Positions 17,691 to 26,294 of a stretch of 64,000 nucleotides of DNA are shown one piece after another. Location: positions 100,543-164,542 of the forward strand of contig CACJLA010000001.1 of the NCBI GenBank assembly GCA_902594145.1. The letters are read 5' to 3'. The stretch comes from an uncultured Alphaproteobacteria bacterium (GTDB taxonomy: Bacteria; Pseudomonadota; Alphaproteobacteria; HIMB59). How positions within the stretch are numbered: the first letter of the stretch is position 1; every line of letters starts with the position of its first letter. The notes beneath the pieces were generated by a model. It ran no database searches, was not told where the DNA came from, and saw only the letters and a program-made list of their open reading frames with translations. The translations under genes and the position numbers were made by a program.

Positions 17691-18501
17691 TCTTTAAACT
17701 TATTGATAATTTATAAAAATCATTTCTTGATATTCTATACTTACTTTTAGCTAGTTGATAAGCCTTTTTTACGCCTACTTTATCAATTATTGCTAATATT
17801 TCTTTTTTATCATAATCATTGACCTCAGTATTCTCTTTTTCAATATTCACAGCCAGAACAAGCTCGCCCCTGATCCTAGAATAATCAAAATCTGCATAAT
17901 TTTTGTTATCAATAAATATTCTTTCCTCATATACTTTTGTTAATTCTTTAAGTATTACAATATCAAATGATTTGGAAATAGAGGCAATCGAATTAACATC
18001 TTTTTGTAATTGTTGTTTGGTAGAATAAATAATTAAATTATTAAAATTATTTTCTAAAAGAATTTTGTCTTTTTGTTCTTTTTTTTTGGGTAGAAAACCA
18101 ATAAAAGTAAATTTTTTTTTATTTAGAAAGCCACTTAATTGAATACCTAAGATAACCGCACTGGCTCCAGGTATTGAATATACTTTAATTCGTTTTTTAA
18201 ATAAAAAATTTACTAGTTGATTACCTGGGTCAGATATCAAAGGAGAGCCAGAGTCAGATATTAGTGATACAACTTTGTTAGAATTTATAAATTTTAGTAT
18301 GTGATCTTTCTTTCTATGAAAGTCATGGTCAGTATATTTTGACAAAGATGTTTTTATCTCATATCTTTTTAAAAGTTTTTTACTATTTGTAGTATTTTCA
18401 CACAGAATCAAATCAGAATTTTTTAAAATATTTATAGCTCTTATTGTGATATCATCTAAATTTCCTATGGGAGTAGAAACTAAATAAAAACCTGAATTCA
18501 T
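17683..18501 (-). CDS. rsmI: 16S rRNA 2'-O-ribose C1402 methyltransferase RsmI
   Basis: Tetrapyrrole-methylase fold enzyme that 2'-O-methylates C1402 of 16S rRNA. It starts with the family's 'LVSTPIGNLDDIT' and carries 'LISDSGSPLISDPG' near residue 80 and 'VYSIPGASAV' near 112. The 272-residue length fits. Its ATG directly abuts the ATG of the divergent LpoA-like gene (CATATG), leaving no intergenic base. The usual companion yraN is absent between rsmI and the BON gene. Confidence 0.95.
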   Translation of the reverse strand: MNSGFYLVSTPIGNLDDITIRAINILKNSDLILCENTTNSKKLLKRYEIKTSLSKYTDHDFHRKKDHILKFINSNKVVSLISDSGSPLISDPGNQLVNFLFKKRIKVYSIPGASAVILGIQLSGFLNKKKFTFIGFLPKKKEQKDKILLENNFNNLIIYSTKQQLQKDVNSIASISKSFDIVILKELTKVYEERIFIDNKNYADFDYSRIRGELVLAVNIEKENTEVNDYDKKEILAIIDKVGVKKAYQLAKSKYRISRNDFYKLSISLKND

Positions 18502-19578
18502 ATGATTTTTTTCAAAAATATAATTATACTATTTACATTAATATCATTTTTTAGTTGTGCCCCAACTACAATCGAAAAAAAACAACCTATTGAAAAAGTA
18601 TCAGAAAAAATTGAAGAAATAGAAATCACTGATAGAAAAGTAGAGGAAACAAAGAGGGCAGAGACAATTAAAAAACCTTTAAAACCAGAGGATAAATTGA
18701 TTAATTTTAATAATATTGAAAAAATAATCGTTTTTTTATCAGAGGACAAAATTTTAACATCGTTATTTTATGAGGTTTTTTTAAAGGAAATCAAAAGTTT
18801 CTCAAATATTAAAAAAGTTGATTTTATTTATTCTATCGAAGAAATTCAAAATCAACTCGACAACACTCTCATAATAGGTCCTACTAATTCAAAAGATTTA
18901 TTTTATTTACCAAATAAACTTGGAAAAAATACCTTTGTAATTTCCTTATCTAATGATTATTCAGTTATGAATAAGTATGCAGATAATGAAATTATTTTTG
19001 TATCTAGCAGTCCATATCACCATATCGAAATACTTGGTGATTATATAATGTCATCAAACTCTTTGGGAGTTCTATATAAGCAAAATGAATATGGATTAAA
19101 ATTATTTAAATATTTTAAACAAACTTATCCTCTAAAATATATTAAATCGACTCCTTTTGGAGATAGTGCAGTAGATTTAGAGTTATCGGTAAATTTGATG
19201 GGAGATCTTAACACCTACGATAATATAATTATAATTGATGACAGTTTTAGTTATAAGGATTTAGTTGGATATTTAGCAACTGAGGATGGAACCTACCCTC
19301 TTGAGAAGGTTTATCTAATTGATAACTTTTTAGAACAAAGGATAAATTTAGAAAACTATTATAAGCCTATTAATAGGACATTCTTGAAAAATATTAATAT
19401 TGTCAATATGGTTGAACCACATCGAGAATTCTTCTTCAAAACTTCAGTGAAAATATCATTGTCTATTGTTAACCAGATTTTAGAAAATAATTTTTTACCA
19501 AGTACTATTAATCATGAACATTTTGGAGAGTTGTCCATAGATAATTTGATGCTTAATTATCCAGTAATATTTGAGTAG
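18502..19578 (+). CDS. Penicillin-binding-protein activator LpoA-like (LppC family) lipoprotein
   Basis: Lipobox 'TLISFFSCA' near residue 19 is followed by a low-complexity Glu/Lys linker and a periplasmic-binding-protein-like domain (residues 70-355, with 'LIGPTNSKDL' and 'LGVLYKQNEYGL'). This is the arrangement of LppC/LpoA proteins that stimulate PBP1A from the outer membrane, and the rsmI neighbour is the usual one. At 358 residues it is shorter than enterobacterial LpoA because the N-terminal TPR domain is missing. The start abuts the rsmI start with zero spacing. Confidence 0.82.
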   Translation: MIFFKNIIILFTLISFFSCAPTTIEKKQPIEKVSEKIEEIEITDRKVEETKRAETIKKPLKPEDKLINFNNIEKIIVFLSEDKILTSLFYEVFLKEIKSFSNIKKVDFIYSIEEIQNQLDNTLIIGPTNSKDLFYLPNKLGKNTFVISLSNDYSVMNKYADNEIIFVSSSPYHHIEILGDYIMSSNSLGVLYKQNEYGLKLFKYFKQTYPLKYIKSTPFGDSAVDLELSVNLMGDLNTYDNIIIIDDSFSYKDLVGYLATEDGTYPLEKVYLIDNFLEQRINLENYYKPINRTFLKNINIVNMVEPHREFFFKTSVKISLSIVNQILENNFLPSTINHEHFGELSIDNLMLNYPVIFE

Positions 19579-20152
19579 ACAATTTTTCGAAAGCTTTATA
19601 CCTGTGTGAATTTAATAACTTTTGGCTTTTTTCCATTTCAGCAAAAGTTTTATCACTATATTTTGGTATAAAGTAAGGATCATATCCAAAACCATTAACT
19701 CCCCTTTTTTCTTTTATAACAAAACCTGGAATACTGCCAGAAACATTATATTTTTCTCTCTTTCCTAATACACAAATAGAACAAAAAAATGATGAGGCAA
19801 TATAATTTAAGTTTCCAAACTTACTAAAAATAAAATCAATAACCTTTTGCTCACCACCCATCTTCTTTGCTTCTCTTGCTGTATTTATGCCAGGATAATT
19901 TTTCAAGTCGTTTACGATAAATCCACTATCATCACACAACACAAGAAAATTAGTTTTCTCTAAAAAATATCTTGATTTAATTTCAGCATTCTTGCCAAAG
20001 GTTTTACCATCTTCTATAGGTTCACCGATATCTTTGAAATCGTTGAGATCATAAATCTGAAAATTTTCAAATAAACAAAAGTGTTCAATGTAAAAAATAA
20101 ATTCTTGTAATTTGCCAGCATTGCTAGTGCCGAGTAATAAACTATTTTTCAA
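19553..20152 (-). CDS. rdgB: XTP/dITP diphosphatase (RdgB / Ham1)
   Basis: Removes inosine and xanthosine triphosphates from the nucleotide pool. The track's ATG at 20281 lies deep in rph; the true start is probably the TTG at 20152, which overlaps the rph stop and gives 199 residues beginning 'KNSLLLGTSNAGKLQEF'. Other signatures are 'LCDDSGFIVNDL' with the catalytic Asp, 'PGINTAREA' and 'FGYDPYFIPK'. It shares its last 26 bases with the convergent LpoA-like gene. Confidence 0.93.
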   Translation of the reverse strand: MKNSLLLGTSNAGKLQEFIFYIEHFCLFENFQIYDLNDFKDIGEPIEDGKTFGKNAEIKSRYFLEKTNFLVLCDDSGFIVNDLKNYPGINTAREAKKMGGEQKVIDFIFSKFGNLNYIASSFFCSICVLGKREKYNVSGSIPGFVIKEKRGVNGFGYDPYFIPKYSDKTFAEMEKSQKLLNSHRYKAFEKLSTQILLDN

Positions 20153-20867
20153 TTGCTGAGTTTTGAATATTAAAAATCTCTGGCATTGAATTTTCAACAA
20201 GTTCAATAAAATCCATAATAGTTTTTTTACTAAATTTAGCTTCTTCGCCAGTAGACTGAAACTCGATAAATTGTCCGTCATCTGCCATTACAACATTACA
20301 ATCTACTTCAGCCCCAGAGTCTTCAATATAATTTAAATCAATACAAGGTGTTCCTTTAACCACACCAACTGAAATAGCTGCAACTTGATTTACAATAATC
20401 GCTTTCGAAAGATTATATTTATTTTTAAATTCATTTACAGATCGAACAAGACTAACATATCCACCAATTATTGACGCAGTCCTTGTGCCACCATCGGCAC
20501 TAATAACATCACAATCAATTTTTATAGTTTTTTCACCAAGTATATCCAAATTAACAGCGCATCTTAAACTTCTTCCAATAAGTCTTTGGATTTCTTGTGT
20601 TCTTCCAGACTGCCTCCCTTTTGCTGCCTCCCTGTCCATTCTTTCAGATGTAGAAGAGGGCAACATTCCATATTCTGCTGTTAACCACCCTTTTCCAGAA
20701 TTTCTTAAAAAGCCAGGAACCCTATCTTCAATGATAGCGGAACAGCAGACATGGGTGTCACCTAATTTTACCATACATGATGATTGATTATTGGGCTGAA
20801 ATTCTGGGATGATTTCTAAATTTCTAATTTTAGAAAGCTCCCTATCATTTCTTGAATATCCAGACAT
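20142..20867 (-). CDS. rph: Ribonuclease PH
   Basis: Phosphorolytic 3' exoribonuclease that trims tRNA and rRNA ends. Signatures include 'GWLTAEYGMLPSST' near residue 64, 'RSGRTQEIQRLIGRSLR' near 90 and 'DCDVISADGGTRTASI' near 117, with the RNase PH core ending near 'GTGEEAKFS'-like residues ('STGEEAKFSKK') around 210. The 241-residue length fits. rdgB follows with overlap, a common rph-rdgB pair; hrcA diverges 41 bp upstream. Confidence 0.96.
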   Translation of the reverse strand: MSGYSRNDRELSKIRNLEIIPEFQPNNQSSCMVKLGDTHVCCSAIIEDRVPGFLRNSGKGWLTAEYGMLPSSTSERMDREAAKGRQSGRTQEIQRLIGRSLRCAVNLDILGEKTIKIDCDVISADGGTRTASIIGGYVSLVRSVNEFKNKYNLSKAIIVNQVAAISVGVVKGTPCIDLNYIEDSGAEVDCNVVMADDGQFIEFQSTGEEAKFSKKTIMDFIELVENSMPEIFNIQNSAIEK

Positions 20868-20908
20868 TTATATTTTATAATTTTAAGTTATAAGATTAAT
20901 AAAGATTA

Positions 20909-21931
20909 ATGAATAAAAAAATTACTGATATTGGAGCAAGGTCAAAGTCTATATTTAAGTCACTTGTAGAAAGTTATTTAAAGACCGGAGAGCCTATGGG
21001 CTCGAAATTGTTAAGCTCAAAAATTTCTTACAGACTTTCACCTGCCACTATCAGAAATGTTTTAAATGAAATAAATTTTCATGGACTGATACAAAAAGGA
21101 CATTTTTCTGCGGGTAGTATACCAACAGATTTAGGCCTACAATTTTATACACATGCTCTTTTAGAGCCAGGCGAAATTAGTAAAAGCGAAAGAGAGATAA
21201 TTGAGAAATCATCTAAAACAAATAATCTTTTAAATGAACATGAGTTGATTACTAATACTTTGAATGGATTATCAAAACAAGCTAGCCTTGTAATTAATAA
21301 TGAAAAATTGACAAAAATTAGAAAAATTGACTTCCACAAAATTGACAATCATAAAGTTATATTCATTATTGAGCACGATGATGGTTATACATCAAATAGA
21401 TTAGTAGAAATTAATGAAAACATTCAAATCGAAGATTTGAATAGTATTGGAAATTTTATTAATAAATTTCCCAAAGCTATGACACCTCAGGAAATACAAA
21501 ATAATATAAAAATTTTTATCAAATCTGCCAAAAATCAAATTAGTAACACATCAAAAAAATTACTCCTCAATGGTATAAAAATTGAAAGATCTCAAAATTC
21601 AGAGACATTCTTTGTAAGAGGGCTACCAAACTTAATTAAAAATAATATAGATACAGACCTTGACAGCATCAATGAACTCTTGAGTGACATAGAAACAGGT
21701 AAAATGGCCAATAAAATGATTAAGGCCTTGAAAAAGTCCAAAGGAGTACAAATATTTATTGGTAGCAACACAAATTTTTTTAATAATACTAATCTATCTA
21801 TGATTTTATCAAATTATAAAACTAAAAATGGACTTACTGGTGCTATTGGTGTAATAGGTCCAAAAAGAATTGATTATCAGCGCATTGTTCCTATTGTAAG
21901 TTACATGTCTGAGACAATTTCTAAAAAATAG
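20909..21931 (+). CDS. hrcA: Heat-inducible transcription repressor HrcA
   Basis: Repressor that binds the CIRCE operator in front of heat-shock genes. The winged-helix N-terminus contains 'LVESYLKTGEPMGSKLLS' near residue 14 and 'LSPATIRNVLNEI' near 43, followed by the GAF-like domain and dimerisation insert; 'IFIGSNTNF' near 280 is part of the conserved C-terminal region. Length 340 is typical. I saw no CIRCE in this window, so its targets (often groESL) are elsewhere. grpE starts 10 bases after it. Confidence 0.94.
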   Translation: MNKKITDIGARSKSIFKSLVESYLKTGEPMGSKLLSSKISYRLSPATIRNVLNEINFHGLIQKGHFSAGSIPTDLGLQFYTHALLEPGEISKSEREIIEKSSKTNNLLNEHELITNTLNGLSKQASLVINNEKLTKIRKIDFHKIDNHKVIFIIEHDDGYTSNRLVEINENIQIEDLNSIGNFINKFPKAMTPQEIQNNIKIFIKSAKNQISNTSKKLLLNGIKIERSQNSETFFVRGLPNLIKNNIDTDLDSINELLSDIETGKMANKMIKALKKSKGVQIFIGSNTNFFNNTNLSMILSNYKTKNGLTGAIGVIGPKRIDYQRIVPIVSYMSETISKK

Positions 21932-21941
21932 AAGGACTATA

Positions 21942-22565
21942 ATGGAAGAAGAAAAAGAACACAAAGATCAAACTCAGTCAGAAGAGGAAATATTAGATAA
22001 TACAGAAGCTGCTGAGTCTGAGGTAGAAGAAAAATCTGAAACAGCTGAAGAAATTATTCAAAAACTTAATGAAGAAATTGAAGGTTTAAAAGATCAAAGG
22101 TTAAGAGCAGTAGCTGAACTAGAAAATTTTAGAAAAAGAGCAGAAAAAGAACAGTCAGATGCACTAAAATATGGAATAGCTAATTTTGCAAAAGAGATAA
22201 TTAATATTGGAGATAATATTGAAAGAGCAAAATCTAGTATTTCAGATGATGTTAAGTCCAATAATAGTATTAAGTCTGTTGTGGAGGGTTTAGATTTGAT
22301 CGCTCAATCTACATTAAGCACGTTTGAAAAAATTGGTATTAAGAAAATCGAGAGTCTTAATGAGAAATTTGATCACAATTTACATCAAGCTATGTTGGAG
22401 ATTGAAAAAAATGACTGTGAACCTGGTACTATTGTCCAAGAACTGATACCTGGATACACCTTACATGATAGATTGTTGAGGCCAGCAATGGTTGGTGTTT
22501 CTAAAAAACCTCAAGAAAATCAAGGCGAAAAAGACACTAAAGAAGAAGAACAATCTGAAAAGTAA
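21942..22565 (+). CDS. grpE: Nucleotide exchange factor GrpE
   Basis: Co-chaperone that swaps ADP for ATP on DnaK. An acidic, disordered N-terminus of about 45 residues precedes a long coiled coil ('EEIEGLKDQRLRAVAELENF') and the beta-wing head with 'FEKIGIKKI' and the conserved 'GTIVQELIPGYTLHDRLLRPAMVGV'. The tail is again acidic. Length 207 is normal. The start lies 10 bases after the hrcA stop, and a good ribosome site (GAAGGA) precedes it. Confidence 0.96.
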   Translation: MEEEKEHKDQTQSEEEILDNTEAAESEVEEKSETAEEIIQKLNEEIEGLKDQRLRAVAELENFRKRAEKEQSDALKYGIANFAKEIINIGDNIERAKSSISDDVKSNNSIKSVVEGLDLIAQSTLSTFEKIGIKKIESLNEKFDHNLHQAMLEIEKNDCEPGTIVQELIPGYTLHDRLLRPAMVGVSKKPQENQGEKDTKEEEQSEK

Positions 22566-22588
22566 TATAATTCAACACTTTTAATGCC

Positions 22589-22617
22589 CTTGAATTAAGC
22601 AAGTATTAACCCATATA
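22589..22617 (+). promoter_or_regulatory. Probable heat-shock (sigma-32 / RpoH) promoter of dnaK
   Basis: CTTGAA and CCCATATA are separated by 15 bases in the grpE-dnaK gap, close to the RpoH consensus (CTTGAA, about 13-17 bases, CCCCATNT). The dnaK ATG lies 38 bases downstream. This would give dnaK-dnaJ a heat-inducible start independent of hrcA-grpE. The match is by eye. Confidence 0.6.
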
Positions 22618-22654
22618 AATAGAAGATTATTTATTTTTAAAGTAGGAACACAAA

Positions 22655-24586
22655 ATGGCTAAAGTTATTGGAATTGATTTAGGTACCACAAACTCTTGTG
22701 TGGCAATTATGGATGGTAAGAATCCAAAAGTAATAGAGAATTCTGAAGGTGCTAGAACAACTCCTTCTGTTGTAGCTTTCACAGAAAGTGAAAAGTTAAT
22801 TGGTCAATCAGCAAAAAGACAAGCTGTTACCAATCCGGAAAATACATTATATGCAGTAAAAAGATTTATAGGCCGAAGTTTTGAAGACGACACTGTTCAA
22901 AAGGATTTAGGCTTATCTCCTTTTAAGATTATCAAAGGTAATAACGGAGATGCATGGGTTGAAGCACAGGGTGAAAAATATAGTCCTAGCCAAATCTCTG
23001 CTTTCATTCTTCAAAAAATGAAAGAAACAGCTGAGTCTTATACTGGGGAAACAATTACTCAAGCGGTAATAACCGTTCCGGCTTACTTTAATGATGCACA
23101 AAGACAAGCAACAAAAGATGCTGGTAAAATAGCTGGTCTAGAAGTTCTAAGAATTATTAATGAACCAACAGCTGCTTCACTAGCATATGGATTAGATAAA
23201 AAACAATCAGGTACAGTAGTTGTCTACGATTTAGGTGGTGGTACTTTTGATGTATCAATTCTAGAAGTAGGAGATGGTGTGTTTGAGGTTAAGTCCACTA
23301 ATGGTGACACCCACTTAGGTGGAGAGGATTTTGATTTAAGGATAATTGATTTCTTAGCTAGTGAATTTAAAAAAGAGCAAGGTATAGACTTAAAAAATGA
23401 TAAATTAGCATTACAACGTTTAAAAGAGGCAGCTGAAAAAGCAAAGATCGAACTTTCAAGTTCTACACAAACAGATGTTAACTTGCCTTTTGTTACAGCA
23501 GATCAATCTGGACCTAAACACTTAAATGTAAAATTAACAAGAGCTAAACTTGAAGAGCTGGTTGATGACCTTCTTCAGAGCACCATTGAACCTTGTAAAA
23601 AAGCTTTAAGTGATGCAGGCCTTTCAGCAAGCGATATTAATGATGTGATCTTAGTTGGTGGAATGACAAGAATGCCTAAGGTAACTGAAATTGTTAAGAA
23701 CTTTTTTGGTAAAGACCCAAGTAAAGGTGTTAACCCCGATGAGGTTGTAGCCATGGGTGCTGCAATCCAAGCAGGTGTTCTTCAAGGTGATGTAAAAGAT
23801 GTATTACTTTTAGATGTAACACCACTTTCACTTGGCATTGAAACATTAGGAGGAGTATTCACCAAGTTAATCGAGAGAAATACTACTGTTCCAACAAAAA
23901 AAAGTCAGGTCTTTTCTACTGCAGAGGATAATCAAAATGCAGTTACTATAAGGGTTTTCCAAGGTGAAAGAGAAATGGCTGCTGATAATAAGCTTCTCGG
24001 TCAATTTGATCTAGTTGGCATACCCCCAGCGCCAAGAGGAACTCCTCAAATTGAAGTAACATTTGACATCGATGCCAATGGTATTGTCAATGTGTCTGCA
24101 AAAGATAAATCCACAGGAAAAGAACAGCAGATTAAAATTCAAGCATCCGGAGGTTTGTCAGATGAAGAGATCGACAAAATGGTAAAAGATGCAGAGGCTA
24201 ATGCAGAAACAGATAAGAAAAAAAGAGAAGAAGTTGATGTTAAAAACCAAGCAGACAGTTTAGTTTTCCAAGTTGAAAAGAATATCAAAGAGCATGGTGA
24301 TAAAATAAGTCCTGAAGATAAGTCTAAGATAGAAGCCGACTTGAAAGATTTAAAAGAGGCTCTTGAAAAAAATGATTCTGAAATTATAAAGCAAAAAACA
24401 CAAGATCTTACTCAATCATCTATGAAGATGGGTGAAGCGATGTACAAAGATCAGCAATCAACTGAAGCAACTGGTGCAGAACAACCACAGCAAGAAAATA
24501 AATCTGATGAAAATAAAAACGAAGATGATGTTATTGATGCTGATTATGAAGAAGTAGACGACGATAAAAAAGCAAGCGGACAGTAA
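22655..24586 (+). CDS. dnaK: Chaperone DnaK (Hsp70)
   Basis: ATP-driven protein-folding chaperone. Actin-like nucleotide domain: '[12 protein letters not shown]' at the start, '[12 protein letters not shown]' near 190 and '[13 protein letters not shown]' near 330. The substrate domain follows the linker '[16 protein letters not shown]'. The C-terminus ends with an acidic tail including '[15 protein letters not shown]', the usual EEVD-like end. Length 643 is normal. Codon use is noticeably less AT-biased than in neighbours, as expected for a highly expressed gene. Confidence 0.98.
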   Translation: MAKVIGIDLGTTNSCVAIMDGKNPKVIENSEGARTTPSVVAFTESEKLIGQSAKRQAVTNPENTLYAVKRFIGRSFEDDTVQKDLGLSPFKIIKGNNGDAWVEAQGEKYSPSQISAFILQKMKETAESYTGETITQAVITVPAYFNDAQRQATKDAGKIAGLEVLRIINEPTAASLAYGLDKKQSGTVVVYDLGGGTFDVSILEVGDGVFEVKSTNGDTHLGGEDFDLRIIDFLASEFKKEQGIDLKNDKLALQRLKEAAEKAKIELSSSTQTDVNLPFVTADQSGPKHLNVKLTRAKLEELVDDLLQSTIEPCKKALSDAGLSASDINDVILVGGMTRMPKVTEIVKNFFGKDPSKGVNPDEVVAMGAAIQAGVLQGDVKDVLLLDVTPLSLGIETLGGVFTKLIERNTTVPTKKSQVFSTAEDNQNAVTIRVFQGEREMAADNKLLGQFDLVGIPPAPRGTPQIEVTFDIDANGIVNVSAKDKSTGKEQQIKIQASGGLSDEEIDKMVKDAEANAETDKKKREEVDVKNQADSLVFQVEKNIKEHGDKISPEDKSKIEADLKDLKEALEKNDSEIIKQKTQDLTQSSMKMGEAMYKDQQSTEATGAEQPQQENKSDENKNEDDVIDADYEEVDDDKKASGQ

Positions 24587-24598
24587 ATCCTAGCTTGC
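24572..24598 (+). other. Stem-loop at the dnaK stop / dnaJ leader
   Basis: GCAAGC and GCTTGC pair across the dnaK stop codon, leaving a 15-base loop, 12 bases before the dnaJ ATG. No U-run follows, so it is not a terminator. It may tune the level of dnaJ relative to dnaK or protect the dnaK message. A 6-bp stem is weak evidence. Confidence 0.3.
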
Positions 24599-24609
24599 GT
24601 TAAATTATT

Positions 24610-25689
24610 ATGGCTGAGGATTTTTATGACACTCTAGGTATATCCCGTGAAGCTAGTGACAATGATATAAAAAGTGCCTACCGTAAATTAGCAATGAAAT
24701 ATCATCCTGACCGAAATCAGGGTGACGCTTCCGCTGAACAAAAATTTAAAGATGTAAGCCAAGCTTATGAAATTTTAAAAGACCCCAAAAAAAGACAAAC
24801 ATACGATCAATTCGGGCATGCTGCTTTTGAACAAGGTAGCGGTGGAGCTGGTGGATTTGGACAGCAGGGCTTTGGTGGATTTTCAGATATTTTTGAGGAC
24901 ATATTTGGCGCATTTGGCGAAGGTGGGCAACGCGAAAGTAGAGGCGATGATTTACGCTATGATGTTACAATCGACTTAGAGGATGCTTTTGCTGGAAAAT
25001 CATTGGACGTAACTATACCTAAAATGATCAATTGTCCTGAACAACATAGTTATAAAAGCTGCTCTACTTGCCAAGGTTATGGAAAAGTTAGGACACAAAG
25101 CGGTTTTTTTTCTATGGAGAGAACTTGTGGAAGATGTGGTGGAACAGGCCAAGAGATGAAGGGCCGATGCTCAAAATGTAGCAATACCGGCAGAGTAAAA
25201 CAAAATAAGAAACTTCAAATCAAAATTCCTGCAGGTGTTGAAACAGGAAACAGAATAAGAATGAGTGGAGAGGGAGAAGCCGGAGAAAAAGGTGGTACAT
25301 ACGGGGATCTTTATGTTTTTATCAATGTGAACAACCACAAACTCTTTCAAAGAGAGCGAGATAATATTTTATGTGAGGTTGCTATACCTTTCACTACTGC
25401 CACTTTGGGTGGTAATATTGAAGTTCCCACAATAGAAAAAAAAATGGTTAACGTCTCAATTCCTAAGGGAATGCAGTCGGGGCATAAACTAAGAATTAAA
25501 GGCAAAGGTATGAGCATACTAAGAGCAAAAACTAGAGGTGATATGATTGTTAAAGTGCACGCAGAGACTCCTGTAAATTTATCAGCAGATCAAGAAAAAA
25601 TACTAAATAAATTTAATGACACACTTACTAAGAAAAATTCAACAATGACAGAGGGATTTTTTGATAAAGTAAAAAAAATGTTTAATTAG
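24610..25689 (+). CDS. dnaJ: Co-chaperone DnaJ (Hsp40) with a degenerate first zinc-binding repeat
   Basis: J domain at residues 1-70 with HPD at 32-34, then a Gly/Phe-rich linker to about 108, then the cysteine-rich region and two C-terminal beta domains. Canonical DnaJ has four CxxCxGxG repeats. Here the first is reduced to 'CPEQHSYKS', while 'CSTCQGYG', 'CGRCGGTG' and 'CSKCSNTG' remain. Zinc site I, built by repeats 1 and 4, therefore lacks a full ligand set. Length 359 is a little short. Its last base is the first base of the ogt GTG start. Confidence 0.95.
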   Translation: MAEDFYDTLGISREASDNDIKSAYRKLAMKYHPDRNQGDASAEQKFKDVSQAYEILKDPKKRQTYDQFGHAAFEQGSGGAGGFGQQGFGGFSDIFEDIFGAFGEGGQRESRGDDLRYDVTIDLEDAFAGKSLDVTIPKMINCPEQHSYKSCSTCQGYGKVRTQSGFFSMERTCGRCGGTGQEMKGRCSKCSNTGRVKQNKKLQIKIPAGVETGNRIRMSGEGEAGEKGGTYGDLYVFINVNNHKLFQRERDNILCEVAIPFTTATLGGNIEVPTIEKKMVNVSIPKGMQSGHKLRIKGKGMSILRAKTRGDMIVKVHAETPVNLSADQEKILNKFNDTLTKKNSTMTEGFFDKVKKMFN

Positions 25690-26204
25690 TGAATTATTGT
25701 TTTGATTTTATCGAAACACCAATAAGTAAATTTTTTGTTCTAGATAGCCCAAGAGGTATTCATTTTTTAATAAAACATAATGATATTAGAATAAAGGGTA
25801 TCATAAAATTATACAATCCAAGTAAAGGACTGATCTTTAGAAAAGTTAATATTTTTATATCTGAGTTTTTTAAAGGTAAAATTCAAAAACCATCACATCT
25901 TAAAATAAAATTTATTAACGGAACACCATTACAAAAAAAAGTATGGAAGGAGATCTTAAAAATTCCCTATGGTAAAACAATTTCTTATTCTGATCTTGCT
26001 ACAAAAATAAAAAAACCACAGGCTGTGAGAGCTATAGCCTCTGCGGTTGGAAAAAACCCTGTGGGTTTATTAGTCCCATGTCACAGAGTTGTAACGAAAA
26101 ATGGAAATCTGGGTGGATATATGTGGGGAAAAAAGATTAAGAGGTTAATACTAGATATAGAGTATAAAGGAACGGCTGACTCGACATATAGAGGAGGAAA
26201 GTGA
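25689..26204 (+). CDS. ogt: Methylated-DNA--protein-cysteine methyltransferase
   Basis: Suicide repair enzyme for O6-methylguanine. The active-site 'LLVPCHRVV' puts the acceptor at Cys131, preceded by the DNA-binding helix 'YSDLATKIKKPQAVRAIASAVGKNP'. The N-terminal ribonuclease-like domain is shortened; total 171 residues. The GTG start overlaps the dnaJ stop by one base. The last 13 residues, after 'LILDIE', have no counterpart in the family and overlap a GC-rich hairpin, so the stop codon may have moved downstream. Confidence 0.92.
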   Translation: MNYCFDFIETPISKFFVLDSPRGIHFLIKHNDIRIKGIIKLYNPSKGLIFRKVNIFISEFFKGKIQKPSHLKIKFINGTPLQKKVWKEILKIPYGKTISYSDLATKIKKPQAVRAIASAVGKNPVGLLVPCHRVVTKNGNLGGYMWGKKIKRLILDIEYKGTADSTYRGGK

Positions 26205-26219
26205 AATACCGAATCAGCC
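26174..26219 (-). other. GC-rich hairpin at the end of ogt (candidate small RNA or leader)
   Basis: GGCUGAUUCG and CGAGUCAGCC pair over 10 bp when read on the minus strand (one U-G wobble); on the plus strand the same pair is a C-A mismatch, favouring minus-strand RNA. The 26-base loop contains UUCCUCCUC, an anti-Shine-Dalgarno-like motif. A second small hairpin (GCATGAATGC, 26223-26232) lies beside it. Alternatively, on the plus strand GAGGAGG precedes a GTG (26201) that overlaps the ogt stop and opens a 12-codon frame to 26239. The nature of the element is undecided. Confidence 0.4.
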
Positions 26220-26294
26220 CCCGCATGAATGCTAACTGAACACTAATAAATATTTTGATATAGTCAAAGTTGTTCAAATACAAAAAATCTAAAA

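Noticed and set aside
20153-20281. Extended N-terminus of rdgB
   Set aside because: It overlaps rph in another frame; the conserved family start begins at the TTG at 20152.
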